Shown piece by piece: positions 23,311 through 36,184 of a stretch of 64,000 nt of DNA. Position 1 is the first letter of the stretch. Each line of letters opens with the position of its first letter. The notes under the pieces were generated by a model. That model did not search any database, was not told where the DNA came from, and saw only the letters and a program-made list of their open reading frames with translations. This DNA is from Lepisosteus oculatus. Its lineage: Eukaryota; Chordata; Actinopteri; Semionotiformes; Lepisosteidae. The stretch is taken from the NCBI RefSeq assembly GCF_040954835.1, contig NC_090709.1, positions 37,990,776 through 38,054,775 on the forward strand, in the 5' to 3' direction. Made by a program: the position numbers and the translations under genes.

Positions 23311-25124
23311 GAAACATACCGACCCCCAAAACTAACACCTCCCTTCCTGCACAATACCCCTTGCTAAACTAATGTAATTGTGCACACTTCCATCAAGAAA
23401 AAACAAACTACCTCCACAATCGTAGAGCAAATAAATGCTCCAATTTCAGTTCTACATTGTATTGCATGACTCTCAAAAAAATACAATACAAAGCAATAGA
23501 AATTCCAAAACATGAAAATTGCAAAGTTCCAACATAACACACAACCAAAACACGTAGCCAAAACAGGCTATTCACATTGAAAATTAAAACTTTGACTTAA
23601 TTCCAAGTCAAAAAGAACATAACCAGCACATTCACCTAATAACAAACATCAACATAAATTGTTAGTGTAATAAGGGTATCATTAAACATCCAAATATATA
23701 CAGGGCTTTACTTTCAATGACTCAAAAAGGTGTGAATGGTGCAATTAGCCAAAGAGCTTACCACCAGGAAAACAATTGTTCAAAACAAGTTACTTCAGAT
23801 ATCATTCATCCAAATCATAACAGAACATCTTCAATGTCCACTAGAACAAATAACATTATAGCCATTGAAAATAAGTGAAGCTCCAACTCTTCTCTGAATC
23901 CAACATGGCCTCATCATTCACAACCACCCTCACTGTAAATCAGCATACCTTACTCCACAAATTCAGAGTACTAATCTAAACAATGTTACCAAAAACATTC
24001 ATATTAAAAAAAGCAAAATAGACTAATTTCCACATCAGCTAAAATGACAAAACTGAAAGCTCAAAACAACCATAAACATCTAAGCATGTTTCAAAATACT
24101 CATATTTAAGCATACAAATTCACAAAAAGGATAACTCCTAACCTTTAAAAAAAAAAAAAAACATTCATCATTATCCAAAAAGCTCAGTGCAGCCAACCTG
24201 AAGCTCCTTCTCACTTTCACATCAATAGTATTCATACTATCTTTTTAAGTTGCCCAAGTAGAGCATCGTGTGTAATGCACAAACTTCACATTGGCACCCA
24301 GGTTATTTCCCATCACCATTCCAAAAGCCACAAAGTCAAAATTGACTCTCGTTCAATATTCCAGTCACTTAAACATTAGACCCACAAAATACACCAGCAG
24401 CAACATACTGAACCTCCAGTACAACCTTCACAATTCAATAAGCTTTAAATACCACACATAAAACACTTGACCAAATTAGTCCCTAACCCTTTAACTCCTT
24501 CTCCCATCTAAAAAGGGATAACTATTGTGTAATTATTCACAATGTCAACTTCCCATCAAAACAGTTTAGGTATACAACAAAAAGGAATTACACACCACAA
24601 ACACATATCTCAATTTCCCCAACTCAACGCTTGCCTAAACACTGAACCAGATCTAAAATACTACCTATTTGCCAACTCAATTTACATTCTCTTACCTGCC
24701 ACCTTTTTGAAAACAATCATCCAAGACTGTAATGTCCTATAGCCTTGACTGCTTACAAAAACCAATGAAAATTAACAAATTCAGGTCCAAACAGGTTTAA
24801 ATCCTTTGAAATCCTACCACCCTTTGGAAAACCCATTTACAAAGAACCTTATAAAACACAACCCATGGCTGAAAACATTTCAATTCAAAGAACATAACCC
24901 TCACAAGTATAAACATCAGATTTCAGAACACATTAAAATAAACTAAAGTAACTTTTCTTCTATATCTCCAGAAAAAAAACTCTAGTTTCAACTGATTATA
25001 GTACCATTAAACTCAACAAGTACCACAAACCTTCCCAAACCCACATTGCACAAATATTCTAAAACCCTTCAACCTACTTTAAATTATCCCCCCCCCAAAA
25101 AAGCATAAAAAACACCCACCTTTC

Positions 25125-25330
25125 TCAGTCTTTCGGCTAACACAGCTGCAAGCCAAGACCTCCTACCCTTACAGGAACCAGAAACGGACTGACTACTAGA
25201 CCCAAGGCTGCGTTTTAAAAACTCTCATCATTAACTCAGAGGTGTGGCTAATTCAACAGGAACCTACCACAACATGTCCTCAAAAGTCAATTTTCAAAGC
25301 CCTATTGTTCATAATGTGACACACACCTGT
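25125..25330 (-). promoter_or_regulatory. Telomere-directed promoter-like block, copy 2
   Basis: Read on -: TAGCCACACCTCTGAGTTAA, then a TATA-like TTTTTAAAAC (25212-25222), then GCAGCCTTGG as a likely start region. About 85 bases further a donor-like GAAAG|GTGGGT follows near 25133. The layout (TATA, short exon, GT donor) is the same in copies 3 and 4. Confidence 0.5.
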
Positions 25331-25691
25331 TTCCAATGACTAAACAAGTATTAGCCAGCCCATCTACAGATCCAGCCATTCAAAATGCACCGGTGATAAT
25401 GTGGGGGCTGCTTAGAGGTTCAGGATCTGCTGGGTAACAGTTTTTTTTTTACAAACACTTAGTTGTGGGACTGCACTACTTTGTGGAACATTTGGACAGT
25501 CTTTAGAAGACAGTCAAGTTTCAAATAAATATGTTACCTTTCCACCCATCACATACAAAAACCCTTCCCAAACTCATAGTACAAAAATATTCTAAACACC
25601 TTCAAAAACTTCAACTGTCAACAACTTCAACCTACAACCTTCTTCAAATTACCACCCAAACCCAACAAACATCAAAACCACTCACCTTCCA

Positions 25692-25900
25692 TAGCAGTCT
25701 TTGGGCTAACACAGCTGCAAGCCAGGAGCTCCTACCCATCCAGGAGCCAGAAGCAGACTGACTACTAGTCTCCAAGGCTGTGTTATTAAACCCCTCATCA
25801 TTAACTCAGAGGTGTGGCTAATTCATCAAGAACCTATCCCCACATGCCCTCAAAATGGTCAATTAGCAAAACCCTATTGTTCATAATGCGACACAACTGA
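25692..25900 (-). promoter_or_regulatory. Telomere-directed promoter-like block, copy 3
   Basis: Tandem duplicate of copy 2. On - it has TAGCCACACCTCTGAGTTAA, TTTAATAACACAGCCTTGG (TATA-like near 25783-25790), then an exon-like stretch ending GCTATGGAAG|GTGAGTGG near 25685-25695. The GTGAGT is a near-consensus 5' splice site. Confidence 0.5.
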
Positions 25901-26679
25901 TTCCGATGACTAAACAAGTATTAGCCAGCCCATCTACAGATCCAGCCATTCAGAAGACACAGGTGATAATGCAGGAGTACTTAAAAGGTTCAGCATCTGC
26001 TGGGTGCTGCAACTTTTTACAAACACTCAGTTGTGGGACTGCACTTCTTTGTGGAATATTTGGACAGTCACCAGAAAACGCCTGAGTTTAAATCCAAGTC
26101 AAAGGTAAGGAACAAATCTTTGCCAGTTATAGAAATTGAATTGTATACTGTGTATGACAGCATGTTAAATATCAAAGTACTTAAAAGTAAGTAGATAGAA
26201 TAAAAACAAGATTGCTTAGTTGGATATATACAAATAGTTTATTATTATACTGTAGGGTGTGAACATAATGTGCCTCTTTCAGGTTTACATCGACAAAGAG
26301 AAAATCCAAATATATAATTTTATAGCAGAAAGTAAAAATCAAACATAATATATAAATAATGTACACAACAGTATTCCACCTTCTTCATACATCTTTTTAG
26401 GCATCACAATCTTTAAATTGGTAAATTACAGTGGGATATACAAAAGTTTAAACATGCTGCTTCTAACACTATAGTTTATATACATGTGAAATTATTTTTA
26501 TCCTTTTCAAAGAATACATAGTAAATGCCACTTGCTGTTATAAATAATGGCATTGAATTAATACCACTTAATTATATTAATATGGAATCACGTAACTAAG
26601 CAGCCAAAAATATCACAAATTGATGTTTTGGACTTTTAACTTTTAAAACTTTTTGTGTCCCTATAGAGGTAAAGGACAA

Positions 26680-26965
26680 CAGATAATAACACTTTATTGG
26701 CCATATATATTTTTATGATATTAGGAATTTGTCTTTCCACATACCCCATGTATGAGACACATACAGGGAGAGAAGCTTGGGGTCAGACTGCAGGGTCAGC
26801 CATTTGTACAGCACCCCTGGAGCATTTGGGGTAAAGGGCCTCACTCAGGAGCCCAATGAAATAGGATTCCTGTGCCAGCTGTGGGATACAAACCAGCAAC
26901 CTACCAGCCACTCTCAGATCCTTAGCCATAGAGCCACCACACCACCCCATGGAAAATGGGATTTC
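26680..26965 (-). mobile_element. tRNA-derived SINE
   Basis: On -: GTGGTGGCTCTATGGCTAAGG (A-box region), GGTTGCTGGTTTGTATCCC (B-box), then a body with TTGGGCTCCTGAGTGAGGCC and CCAGGGGTGCTGTA. The 3' tail ends ATGGCCAATAAAGTG, which resembles a LINE tail. It is the same family as 27502-27745 on +. It starts directly next to a tRNA-Ile-like sequence at 26967. Confidence 0.8.
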
Positions 26966-26966
26966 A

Positions 26967-27039
26967 TGGCCCATGCAGGAATTGAACCCACAACCTTGAG
27001 CTCATTAATACCATACTCTAACCCATTGAGCTATCCAGC
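26967..27039 (-). pseudogene. tRNA-Ile(AAT)-like sequence
   Basis: The 73-base - strand segment starts GCTGGATAGCTCAATGGGTT and ends GGGTTCAATTCCTGCATGGGCCA-like. Landmarks match vertebrate tRNA-Ile: TAGCTCA in the D-arm, an AAT anticodon within GGTATTAATGAG, and a GGTTCAATTCC T-arm. The acceptor stem is imperfect (GCTGGAT against the 3' end ATGGGCCA) and the anticodon stem is mismatched. It is probably a pseudogene or SINE head. Confidence 0.65.
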
Positions 27040-27224
27040 ACCCGACAGCACACCTCATAATGTAGCGTGCTCTACCTGTTTTTCATTCCTAAAGATTTGT
27101 TTTACTAGATAGTTATATAAAAAAGTTATATAAAAGTCTATAGTTATATAAAAATCTTAATATACTATACATATTTACTATTTCATGTTTTTAAAAAGTA
27201 GACTTTGTTTATTAGAAAAAAAAC

Positions 27225-27306
27225 TTGAGCCCTAAGCAGGAATGGAACTCAGATCTCCCAGGGGGTGAGAGGACCACACAGCTAAACCCACTGCACCAAC
27301 AGAGCA
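27225..27306 (-). mobile_element. tRNA-like segment
   Basis: On -: GTGCTCTGTTGGTGCAGTGG with an A-box-like stretch, then GAGTTCCATTCC as a B-box-like stretch at about 27239-27250. The spacing fits a tRNA with a long variable arm or a SINE head. There is no clean cloverleaf. Confidence 0.5.
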
Positions 27307-27501
27307 CTTGGAACTGCTGCTGAAACAGACAGGTCAAACTGTTCCAAAAGTAATCAGGACTGAATGAGTCACAAAATAAACATTTTAAAAGAAAACAGAC
27401 TACAGTTATACAATCAGTTACATAAATCTTTAATATTTTGATCCATTAATGTGATTACTAATTTTTTTTACTACATATTTCCATTTCATAATCCCATGAG
27501 G

Positions 27502-27745
27502 AAAGTGTGGTGGCTCTGTGGCTAAGGATTTGCACCTGTGGCTGGAAGGTTGCTGGTTCAAATCCCACAGCTGTCAGAGGGCTTTTTCTCCATTGGGCCC
27601 CTAAGCAAGGCCAATTGCTCCAGGGGTGCTGTATAATGGCCCCAGACCTCTCTGTCTTTTTCACATAACCCAAACTTGCTGTCCATGAGATACAAACTCT
27701 TTTATAATTGTATATGGCTAGTAAAGTAATCTTACCTCATTCAGT
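27502..27745 (+). mobile_element. tRNA-derived SINE
   Basis: AAGTGTGGTGGCTCTGTGGC and AAGG form the A-box region, and GGTTGCTGGTTCAAATCCC is a good B-box (GGTTCAAATCC). The body TTGGGCCCCTAAGCAAGGCC and CCAGGGGTGCTGTATAATGG follows, then a tail ending ATGGCTAGTAAAGTAATC. It is the better-preserved copy of the 26.7-kb element, in the opposite orientation. Confidence 0.85.
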
Positions 27746-28364
27746 GGATTCTAAAAAGTACATGTATTTTATTGGAATAATGCAAGGAGTCATAGAGAAG
27801 ATTTATATGCTTTTTAAAAGAATCCATAATATTTTAATCTTAATAATGTTTAAAATTTAACATAGTCAGAAAGAGCACATCAAAACTTAACCACATAAAG
27901 TGAGTCTTTGATGCATAACGATTGTAAAGTGCAATCCTTCTGTGTACTTTTTATTTAAGCTACCTCTATCAGTCTTAGACATGAAGTATAATGTTTATAT
28001 TACTAAATCAATATAATTTATGATGATATGATGTTCAAAGATTTATGCTCCTGTTTTTTTTATGCTCAGCTACCAAAATTACCCTTTTGTTTTAAAATTC
28101 GATATTAAGATTCCATATTAACCAGGTTTAAACATGCACTTTGAATGCCTACATCTGTATAAATCTCTTGATCAAAAAACACAAAGAGGCTCAAAAGTGC
28201 AAACAATAATCATCAATGAATAGCTTCCCACATATGATTTAATCAGTCGCACTTTATTTAACCCCAAAATGAGAAATTCATTATCCATCGTCAAATGAAT
28301 AGATGTATTATATGGAGTTTGTATAACTGTTGATTAAATTCAGCCAGCCACTATATACAGTTGT

Positions 28365-28505
28365 GAAGGTTTCACCCCTCACTGGACTTGGTACATTCTG
28401 AGGGGGAGGAGCCAGCCCAGCTCAGAGGATAAAAGAGCAGACTCCCTGTGCCTCTGTTTTCATTCAAGAGTCCAGGAGCTGAGGAGAGTGGTAAGTGGTG
28501 AGTAC
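28365..28505 (+). promoter_or_regulatory. Inward-facing promoter-like block, copy 1
   Basis: GGAGGAGCCAGCCCAGCTCA is followed by a TATA-like GATAAAAG (28428-28435), CTCCCTGTGCCTCTGTTTTC, CATTCAAGAG, then a donor GAGAGTG|GTAAGT at 28491. The same order occurs at 50.28 and 50.87 kb. A 55-60 base exon 1 between the TATA-directed start and the donor is inferred. Confidence 0.55.
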
Positions 28506-28509
28506 TATT

Positions 28510-31500
28510 TCCTTACTTTTGTAAATCTTTTTTTCTAACAAAGTTTATTTTAGAAAAGGGGTACTTAGATTAAATACACTTGGCTCCTACTACAAACCTT
28601 TTGTTGAGCAAAGTATTTGTTATTTTATATTTATTAACCAAATCTACTACCTTTTTTGCAATAACCTTCTCGCACGTTAAAGTTTCTACTGACTTAATTG
28701 GTGGACACTTCCAAACAGGTCTATATAAATGAAGAGGATTTATTTCATAATGTGATAAATTATTAAAGGTTTTAAGAATAAAAAGTGTTAAAAACAAAAC
28801 CACAAATTAAGGTGTCTCTTTAGCTAAACCATGCACTTACAATTCAAAACCTACAAAGTTGGCATTTTTATGGTTAACATGGTACTTGAAAAAACTGGGA
28901 TATAATTAATGAAATAGATTATAATTGTAAAGGTCATTACACTCTGTACTGGACTGACCCAAATCACACTTACCTCTGGGATTTGAGAAAAAGACCCCTA
29001 AACTCTAGTAGAATACATTGAGCAGCTAAGCTACTGTACCAAAAGTAGAAGAGTAATAAATCAACAAAACCTTGATAACTACCAATCTCATATGGCATAT
29101 ATGAATACTGGAGTGGCATATTTTATAAACTCAGTATGTCACCATTGTGTTTTCATTAATGAAATGTAATTACATCTACAAGCAGTTGAACTTGAAGAGG
29201 CAGGATCTGGACAACCTGTCCTTTTCACACTTTTTTGGGTTCTTCTAAAAATGAAGAAAAGGTTGCTTTAACTACCAACTCAAGTTTATGATATAACTAA
29301 TGTGAAACTTTTATTTATCCTATGAATGATACATACCATTGCTTATTAAATGTCAATGTGCACATTCTTGCTTCTCTCCAAGCCATCATCATGGTTCCAA
29401 AGGACTCCTTCATGCAGGGCTCATGAAAATAAACACTCCTTACACATGGTACTTGTCACCAGTTTATTTTTCTACACATTACACTTTGTGGGACGACTGG
29501 AACAGAACCAGATTTGGGCTTCTCATGTAATTTTCTCTCCAGTTTGTGGCTGTCTCCGAGATGTGTTATCTGCCACAGTCCAAGAACATGGAGGTAGGTT
29601 AATTGCATTCTGGCACAAGTAGATGAAAGGAATGGCATTCCATCTGATCTTCATTGGTGCAGTGAGCAGTATGGTTAAACCACTGTAAATAGATTTATAC
29701 TTCTTTGCTGGCAGAAATCACTTATAGTAACATCCACAACAGATCTATTGCAGAGACAGACCAAGCCCTCTATAAAAAAAGACCTCACTAACCAAAAATC
29801 TAATTAGTTTAAAAGGATGAAAATTGTGTAACAATTACATTTGCTAGACTAAACCTAATGTATAAATAATTTTACTGCCACCAATGCTAGCAGTTGTCTC
29901 TGCCCTAAATGGCAACCTCTACACAACTCCATACAATTCTGATAACTCCTTTCTTAAATCTATTATATTCTCTTGGTCTATTCTATAATCTACAACTACT
30001 GCAGCTATAACAATTTCACACCAACATGTTACAAAAATAGTACTTTGCAATGTAGTCTCAATTACTACAGTATGAAATGGATTCATCTTGGCAATACTTC
30101 CAGTAGACTTGTTCTTTTAAAGACATCAACTAATGCATTAAGACATATGAATAGCTGCACCCAAATTCACTACACATACAGAAAACCTTATATAATGGAC
30201 AGCTTAAGTAAACTGCTTTTGGGACATTTTCACATGGAAAGGAATGGAAGACTTAATTGGTGTAATTTCAGTTGCACTGGAACTGCTTGTTTACTCTTAA
30301 ATAAGTGTATCCATTGTGACTAATGGGAGGCACTGTAGAGAGCATCAGTAAAAAAAGTCAACCACCCCAGATGGAAAAGTACCAGTATGACATTAGCAGC
30401 AACCACAAACAGTGAAAAAATAAACCATAGTGCCAACATTACCTCCAGACTGGACTAACACTATTGAGCAGGGTGCATAAAGTAAAAAGCAAAACCTTAC
30501 TACCCAAGATGCATGAGTTTGCCTACACATGGAGAAAGGCATAAAGGGACAAGCAAGGAGGAAATGAAACCTTACAAGGGTGCAATCCCCTCCAGGACTG
30601 TAGGAGTAAAAACTCCCTCTATAGGGGATGGTACTGCTAGTCACAGAGGGTGTCCAGTATGCCTGTTACAACCCCAAGTGTCTAAAGTTGTAACTTCTAG
30701 GATGGTCTTGGATGTTGGTGGGTTTCTGGTAAAGAACTTAGAAAGCATGACAAGTTTTGGTGCAAAAGATTTATTTAAAGTGACTGGTACATAAACAGGA
30801 TAACATGGAACTAGAGCAGTGCCAAATAAAAGAAACAAAATGAGGCTGGCTAATAGTGAGAAAGCCAACCACACAAAAACCCAAAACACTCAGGTCTTCG
30901 GCATCTGAAACCCTGGCTAACCTTAACTACCCCCAGCCAGCCATATAAAACAAAGGCACTTGCCCATCCTAAACTAGTGTTTCTAATACAAAGACCAATG
31001 TACCCGACAACTTCAACTACGTTCACTTCAATACACTAGGGAACTACAACCAAAAGCAAAAAACAAAAGATGACAAAACATACTACAAAAGAACACAAAG
31101 GTTGATAACATGTTAGGACAAGGTAATTGCAAAAAAGTTCACACAAAAAAAATGAAGCCAAAGCTAGACAAAAAAAAACCCAAAGTAAAACATGAGAACT
31201 GAAGAAAACCAAAGCTGAGCCAATCACAACCAAAGACACCTTCATTCTAAAAACCTCTGTTACAAAGAAAATAAAGTACATTTTCATTTATACACAACTG
31301 AACAAGGCACAAACCACCCAGGGGCAAAATCTAATAACTTTCATAAACCCAAACCATTAAAATTCTGTGCTTTACATTGTCAATGCCTAAAGATATATAC
31401 CAAAGCTTAGATGCCTAAAGAGTGCTAATAAACATCCTCTACTTACATCAAATGTACCCAAAAAGTAGGACCTGAACCTCCCCAGTAGTAAAAAAAAAAA

Positions 31501-31790
31501 AAAATCAATTGTGAAACCAATCAATTAGGGAGCAAAATGTCCAAATAAAAACTACAGGAAAAAGCAGATCCAGTGGCACAATGTACTTAATATAATTAAC
31601 AGCAACTTATGTTGACGGTGGTGGTACAAGAAAAAAAATTGGTACTTTTTTATTAACATCCCATACAGACAAAAAGACATTCAATACACGAGAACATTCT
31701 CTGGCAAAGTATTTACAAAGCCACAACATAAAACAAAAATCCTCTCCCATGACAAGAGCTTTCTGTGCAGGTACCAAAAAAAGAGCCACA
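28510..31790. other. No recognisable gene
   Basis: AT-rich sequence. Several ORFs of 60-120 codons exist on both strands, but none shows a domain, a conserved motif or repeated reading frame. A polyadenylation-like AATAAA is common by chance here. Downstream exons of the 28.4-kb block may lie here, but I cannot identify them. Confidence 0.4.
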
Positions 31791-32232
31791 CTCAGGTAAA
31801 CTTTTCCTAAATGAGTGGATGGGATTAGTTTTCCTTTTATTCATCCCTACTTAATAGGTTTAATTCACTTTTACTCTACAGCCAAGGCAAGATTTATCTA
31901 CATGTGTGCACCCATGCAAATAAATCATTGCTTGACCTTAGCCTCTCAAACGCTTTTCAAAATGGCTAAGAATGTGCAAAGTAGCTACCAAGTTACAAAA
32001 CTTGGAACTCTTTCTCTGTTCCTGCACCAAAAGTCACTGTCTCCTCCCAGCCAGGTGGCTCAGGTGCTGGAGTTACAAGCCAAGGTCCTAACAGCCATTA
32101 CAAGGCTGGTGTGCAGAGATTCACTTAGAGCTTCACAGCTCCTGTTGGACCATCAACAGCACCTGAACCTCTTTCCAGCCCACAATTAACCCAAAAAAGA
32201 CCCCCCCATTTTTTGCCTGTCATTAGAAACTT

Positions 32233-32407
32233 CTACAGCAGCTTTAATGATCCTCTGATGTGCCCATTGGCTTCTGGGATGGGAACAGATTCATCAAGAT
32301 CTTCACAGACAGAACCTGCTACCCAGTCTGCTGCATCTGGGCTCCTGTCCTGGTGAAGGTCTTCTCTTGGCAGCAAAGGCCTGGTCATCCCCCTGACAGC
32401 AAAGAAC
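32233..32407 (-). pseudogene. Acceptor-exon family, longest open copy
   Basis: On -, a strong acceptor (about ten T, then CTTCAG) at 32408 precedes an open frame of 57 codons. It runs from FFAVRGMTRPLLPRED through DAADWVAGSVCEDLDESVP to a TAG at 32233. The first part is homologous to exons at 33118-33232, 42840-42962, 45050-45106, 38700-38784 and 48000-48100. The peptide matches nothing I recognise. Confidence 0.45.
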
Positions 32408-33114
32408 CTGAAGAAAAAAAAACACTAGTCAGAAGTAGTCCAGCCTACATTTCCACTTCCAACACCCAGTTTGACCTAAACTACTATAAATGTTCAGTAC
32501 TACCTTTTCAGGACAAACCAACAAAACCACCCTAAAATGTGATAAAGCAAAAAACAGAGTGCAGAACTCAAGTCCATTTCTAATACCTTGTTTAAAGCAT
32601 TTAACATTCCCACACAAGTTCCCCAAAACAGCCAGTTAAACCTCTCCCTTCCCTCAACCTTGAGAAACTAAATTGTTCTTGAATACTTACCAAGGACATA
32701 AATCCACTTGCTTCTCCTCCTAGGTGTGCTAGCTTAAGACAAGACAATTAAAACAGTTAACATTCTCAAATATTCAATTCCTCATTAAAAATGCAGGGTT
32801 TCAGATTCTTCCACATTCCTCTGATAACAGGATCTTTCATGTTCATTTAAAGTGTAAAAAGTTTAGGCAAGAAAAAAAGTTGTTTGTACTATACAACTCC
32901 CATGCACATGCCAACAGCTGCCTAACCAATATACTCAATTATCTAACTTGACATGCAATCTCCACAACTGCACCTAAACAAATCAACATATATCCAAAGT
33001 ACTCAAATGAAACCCCATGTACCCAGTGTACTCAAAATGAGAACTTGCCTCACTCACCTGACTGGATCCTCTGATGCTGCCTTTAACTTGCAGTCTTCAG
33101 ACAAGCACACCACT

Positions 33115-33232
33115 CTAGCAGACCTTCACTGAAAGACCCCAGAGACCAGCCCCATCTGTGCTCCACTCCTGGGCGATGAAAGGACCTCCCTCTGAAGCCC
33201 AAGCTTGCTCATCTCCTCTAGCAGCATAGAGC
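33115..33232 (-). pseudogene. Acceptor-exon family copy with good splice site
   Basis: CCTTCTCTCCATTTCAG is a near-ideal 3' splice site ending at 33233. The following exon-like frame reads LYAARGDEQAWASEGGPFIA, then QEWSTDGAGLWG, and stops at 33115. Other copies keep (V/L)xAxRxDEQA. The same CTCTCCATTTC(A)AG or CTCTTCCATTTCAG precedes the copies at 42962 and 45106. Confidence 0.45.
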
Positions 33233-35954
33233 CTGAAATGGAGAGAAGGATTCAGACCAGGTCCTCTGCACTTCTTAGAAACAGTCAAGCCAGCATTTCC
33301 ACTCCCAACATGAACACAGTGCAGCACCTGACAAACCAACAAGAAAACACCCAGCAGAGAGCCAAGAAAAACCCCCTAGTCAAGGGTTCTTGGCACAGGA
33401 TCCAGTGCAGTTCCTCCCCTGGGAGAAGAGCAGGTCCTGTGCCAACACCCATCAAGAGAACCTGGCTGACATGTGGTCTCCACAGAGCTGTAACCAGCAA
33501 GAAATCACTGAAGGGAGCAGCTGGTGTGCCAAGTCACCATTGTACTGCTCGGTATTTAAGTGATTTATTTACATGTGTGCACCCATGAAATAAAATCACA
33601 TACAAAAGCACTGATTCCATCTTTCAGAGCCAGAATGACAGCCAGTCAAGTGCACATTAGTATACAAATACCTCAACCAAGCAGGGAGGAAAAATTACCC
33701 AGAAGAAAGTCAAAGAAAAACTACACCACTATGACTCTAGATGTTTAGCACATTAAAGCATAATGTGCTCTGCCAGAAGATAAACAAGAGCTTAACCAAA
33801 CCAAAAGGAGCTTTTTACAAAACGTCTTACAAGCAAGGACAAAATTAAGTGTTTATATTTGATTTAGACTTGATTAGAGAAATGAAAGTTATTGGAAAGT
33901 GAAACTCACCAATCGCTCCAGGAACAAGGTCCTCCTAGACTTCCTTTGCAACAGCTCCAAGATCCATAGGCATCCAAAAGAATCTAAAAGTCTCACCCAG
34001 CATATAAAATGCTCATACTTTACTTCCATGACATTAACAGATTGGTGACTGGCTATGAAAATTAACTGTTCAAACCAGTTACACAAGCAATAAATAGAGA
34101 AAGAAATTTATCTAAAACCATCAAGCTTAGATTCCACTATCGTATAACCAAGGTAAAAGGGAATGACCAAGTCCATTAACATTTTTATTCATGTAGACCG
34201 AACACATGGAAATAAAACTCATTTTAAATAAAACCATCTATTAAAAGGCAGTACAGATTTCATACAAGTCAAAATCTCAAAAAGTTTTACACCCAATTAA
34301 ATAGTGGTTGATATTCAGGCTTTTTTAAGCACACTAAAATGTATACCTAGGGCTGTAGAAATGGGACTTAAAAACCAAAATTAAAATTTTTGGTTTTACA
34401 TAAAGAAAAATTCAGGGCAACCCAATAATCTTGAGATCCACAGGAATACGAGACCAAAACACTGACCATGTTCAGTACTAAACGGCTGCAGCCTGGACTG
34501 AAAGGGTTTTAAAGCTTAAACATTCAGAACAAACTCAAAAGCACACCAGCAGCACTCAAAACCTAGTGATGGGTCACAACCAATGGATTTAAACCTTCCA
34601 GCCACTTCATGCATTCTACCATCAGGGTGATTACAGCCTGCACACATACAGATCAAACCTAGTCTTGCATTCCCCAATGAATAGAAACTCCTCAAAGTTC
34701 AGGTTTGACAACCACTTTGCACAAGTTGACACTTTTACAGCCACATCTCCTTTATATGACCTGCTGTACAAGATACTCTGGGCAAAACCATGCACCATTT
34801 TGTATAGTATACATCAGTACTATGATGTATATACACAGAACAAAACTTAATGTAGTAGTTAGTATTGTTTAAAAAAAGTAAACATCCACAAGAAGAAAGT
34901 CCTCTAACAAAAGCATAAATATTATTGCAGCTCCCCCTTTTCACAAAGCACAGCACACATCCACTTCCAGACAGCTGGAAACTCATCCCTCCCCTTTCTG
35001 CACTAAAACGGACAGCATTACTTTCAGTGCTAAACTTTTGGTTTTAGGCATCTTAATCCTTACAATGAACCCCAGCTGCAATCCTAGTCTAAAGCGTACC
35101 ACATCTGTAATTAACTCAGGTGCAGATTTAGACTTGATCCTCTGCACCTTTTAGAAACAGTCAAGCCAGCATTTCCACTTTCAACATTTTCACAGCAAAC
35201 CTTGTTCAAGAGAAAACAAACAAAAACACCCTGAAGAGAGCAAAGAGGAAACCTCCCAGTCCACAGGGGAGGGTTCAAGTGCCGTTCCTGTGCCAACACC
35301 CATCAAGAGAACCTGGCTGACATGCCATCTCCTCAGAGCTGTAACCAGCCAGGAGTCTGCTGGTGTGCCAAGTCATTCTTGTGCTGCAGTGCATCTAAAG
35401 AGATTTACTTCAAAGTGCACCCATGAAATAAATTCAGGCTTTCAGAGCCAGAAAGACAGCCAGTGAAGTGAGACACTGCTTAACCAAGACCGACAAGCAT
35501 TTCCAAGAAATAGACCAACAGCTCTACTAATCGTGTGGATTAAGCTTAAGGATGCTTAAATTGCCCACCAGAAATCACAAAACTAAGCCTCATAAACTGA
35601 AAAGACATTTAAACATTTTGTATAAGCTAGCAAGACTCGTTTCCTAGTTCTAAAGGAGGCAGGAGCCTTAGTAATCAAGCTCTAGTTCTCAATTTCAGTT
35701 ACAACTCTTGACTCATGTTTTCACCAAAACTTAGCTAACATAGTATTACAGACTCAGCAATACACCTAGATGGGTTTTCTGCCTTCAACATGGACAGAAC
35801 TACAGAGTCTGGTAAATCCAGAGGTGGGGGAGTTCGCATTTTTATTAACACATGGTGCAACATCTTCCATCATGAAACACTGCTCACCCACTCTGGAATT
35901 TCTAATGATCAAATAACACCCCTTTTATCTGCTGAGGGAATTTAAAACTTATTA

Positions 35955-36175
35955 TAGGTAGATATTTTGATCCCATGAGGGAAATTGCAGTTCAACAGCA
36001 GCTAAAGTGAACAGCATTGTAATGAATGATACAATACAATCAGTACAGTGAGAAGTGCATCAAGTAGTTACTCACAGTCCAGAACATACAAAGAATAAAC
36101 CAAAACAGTACACAAAGTTGTATTGCACAAGTCCCTGGCATATTGCACAAAAACAGATGTAGCAGTTTACTGTTC
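35955..36175 (-). mobile_element. LINE 3' end fragment
   Basis: On + it starts GATATTTTGATCCCATGAGG and GAAATTGCAG. This is the reverse complement of a fish LINE 3' end with a TTTCCCTC..GATCAA tail. It aligns with 55533-55800 (TTACTCACAGTCC, TGTATTGCACA(A/G)GTCCCTGG). Confidence 0.8.
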
Positions 36176-36184
36176 AGACCGTTT

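Larger units (their letters stand above)
23340..26320 (-). repeat. Subtelomeric repeat block B, paralogous to block A
   Basis: 23435-23730 aligns with 9850-10050 (CCAA(T/C)TTCAGTT, TTGTATTG, CTATTCACA and ACA(A/G)GGCT landmarks in order). 25770-26310 aligns with 10710-11250 (landmarks CATCTACAGATCCA, TATGACAGCAT, TATTATACTGTAG and GCTCTTTCAGGTTT-like). Within the block, 25131-25505 and 25698-26075 are a direct duplication about 567 bases apart. A GAGCA-AATAAA-TGCTC mini-hairpin sits at 23426-23441. No supported ORF. Confidence 0.75.

Noticed and set aside
26967..27039. Functional tRNA-Ile gene
   Set aside because: The acceptor and anticodon stems are mismatched and it abuts a SINE, so pseudogene is safer.
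29973..30323. 116-codon + strand ORF
   Set aside because: It has no recognisable domain, skewed composition typical of AT-rich DNA, and no repeated or spliced context.
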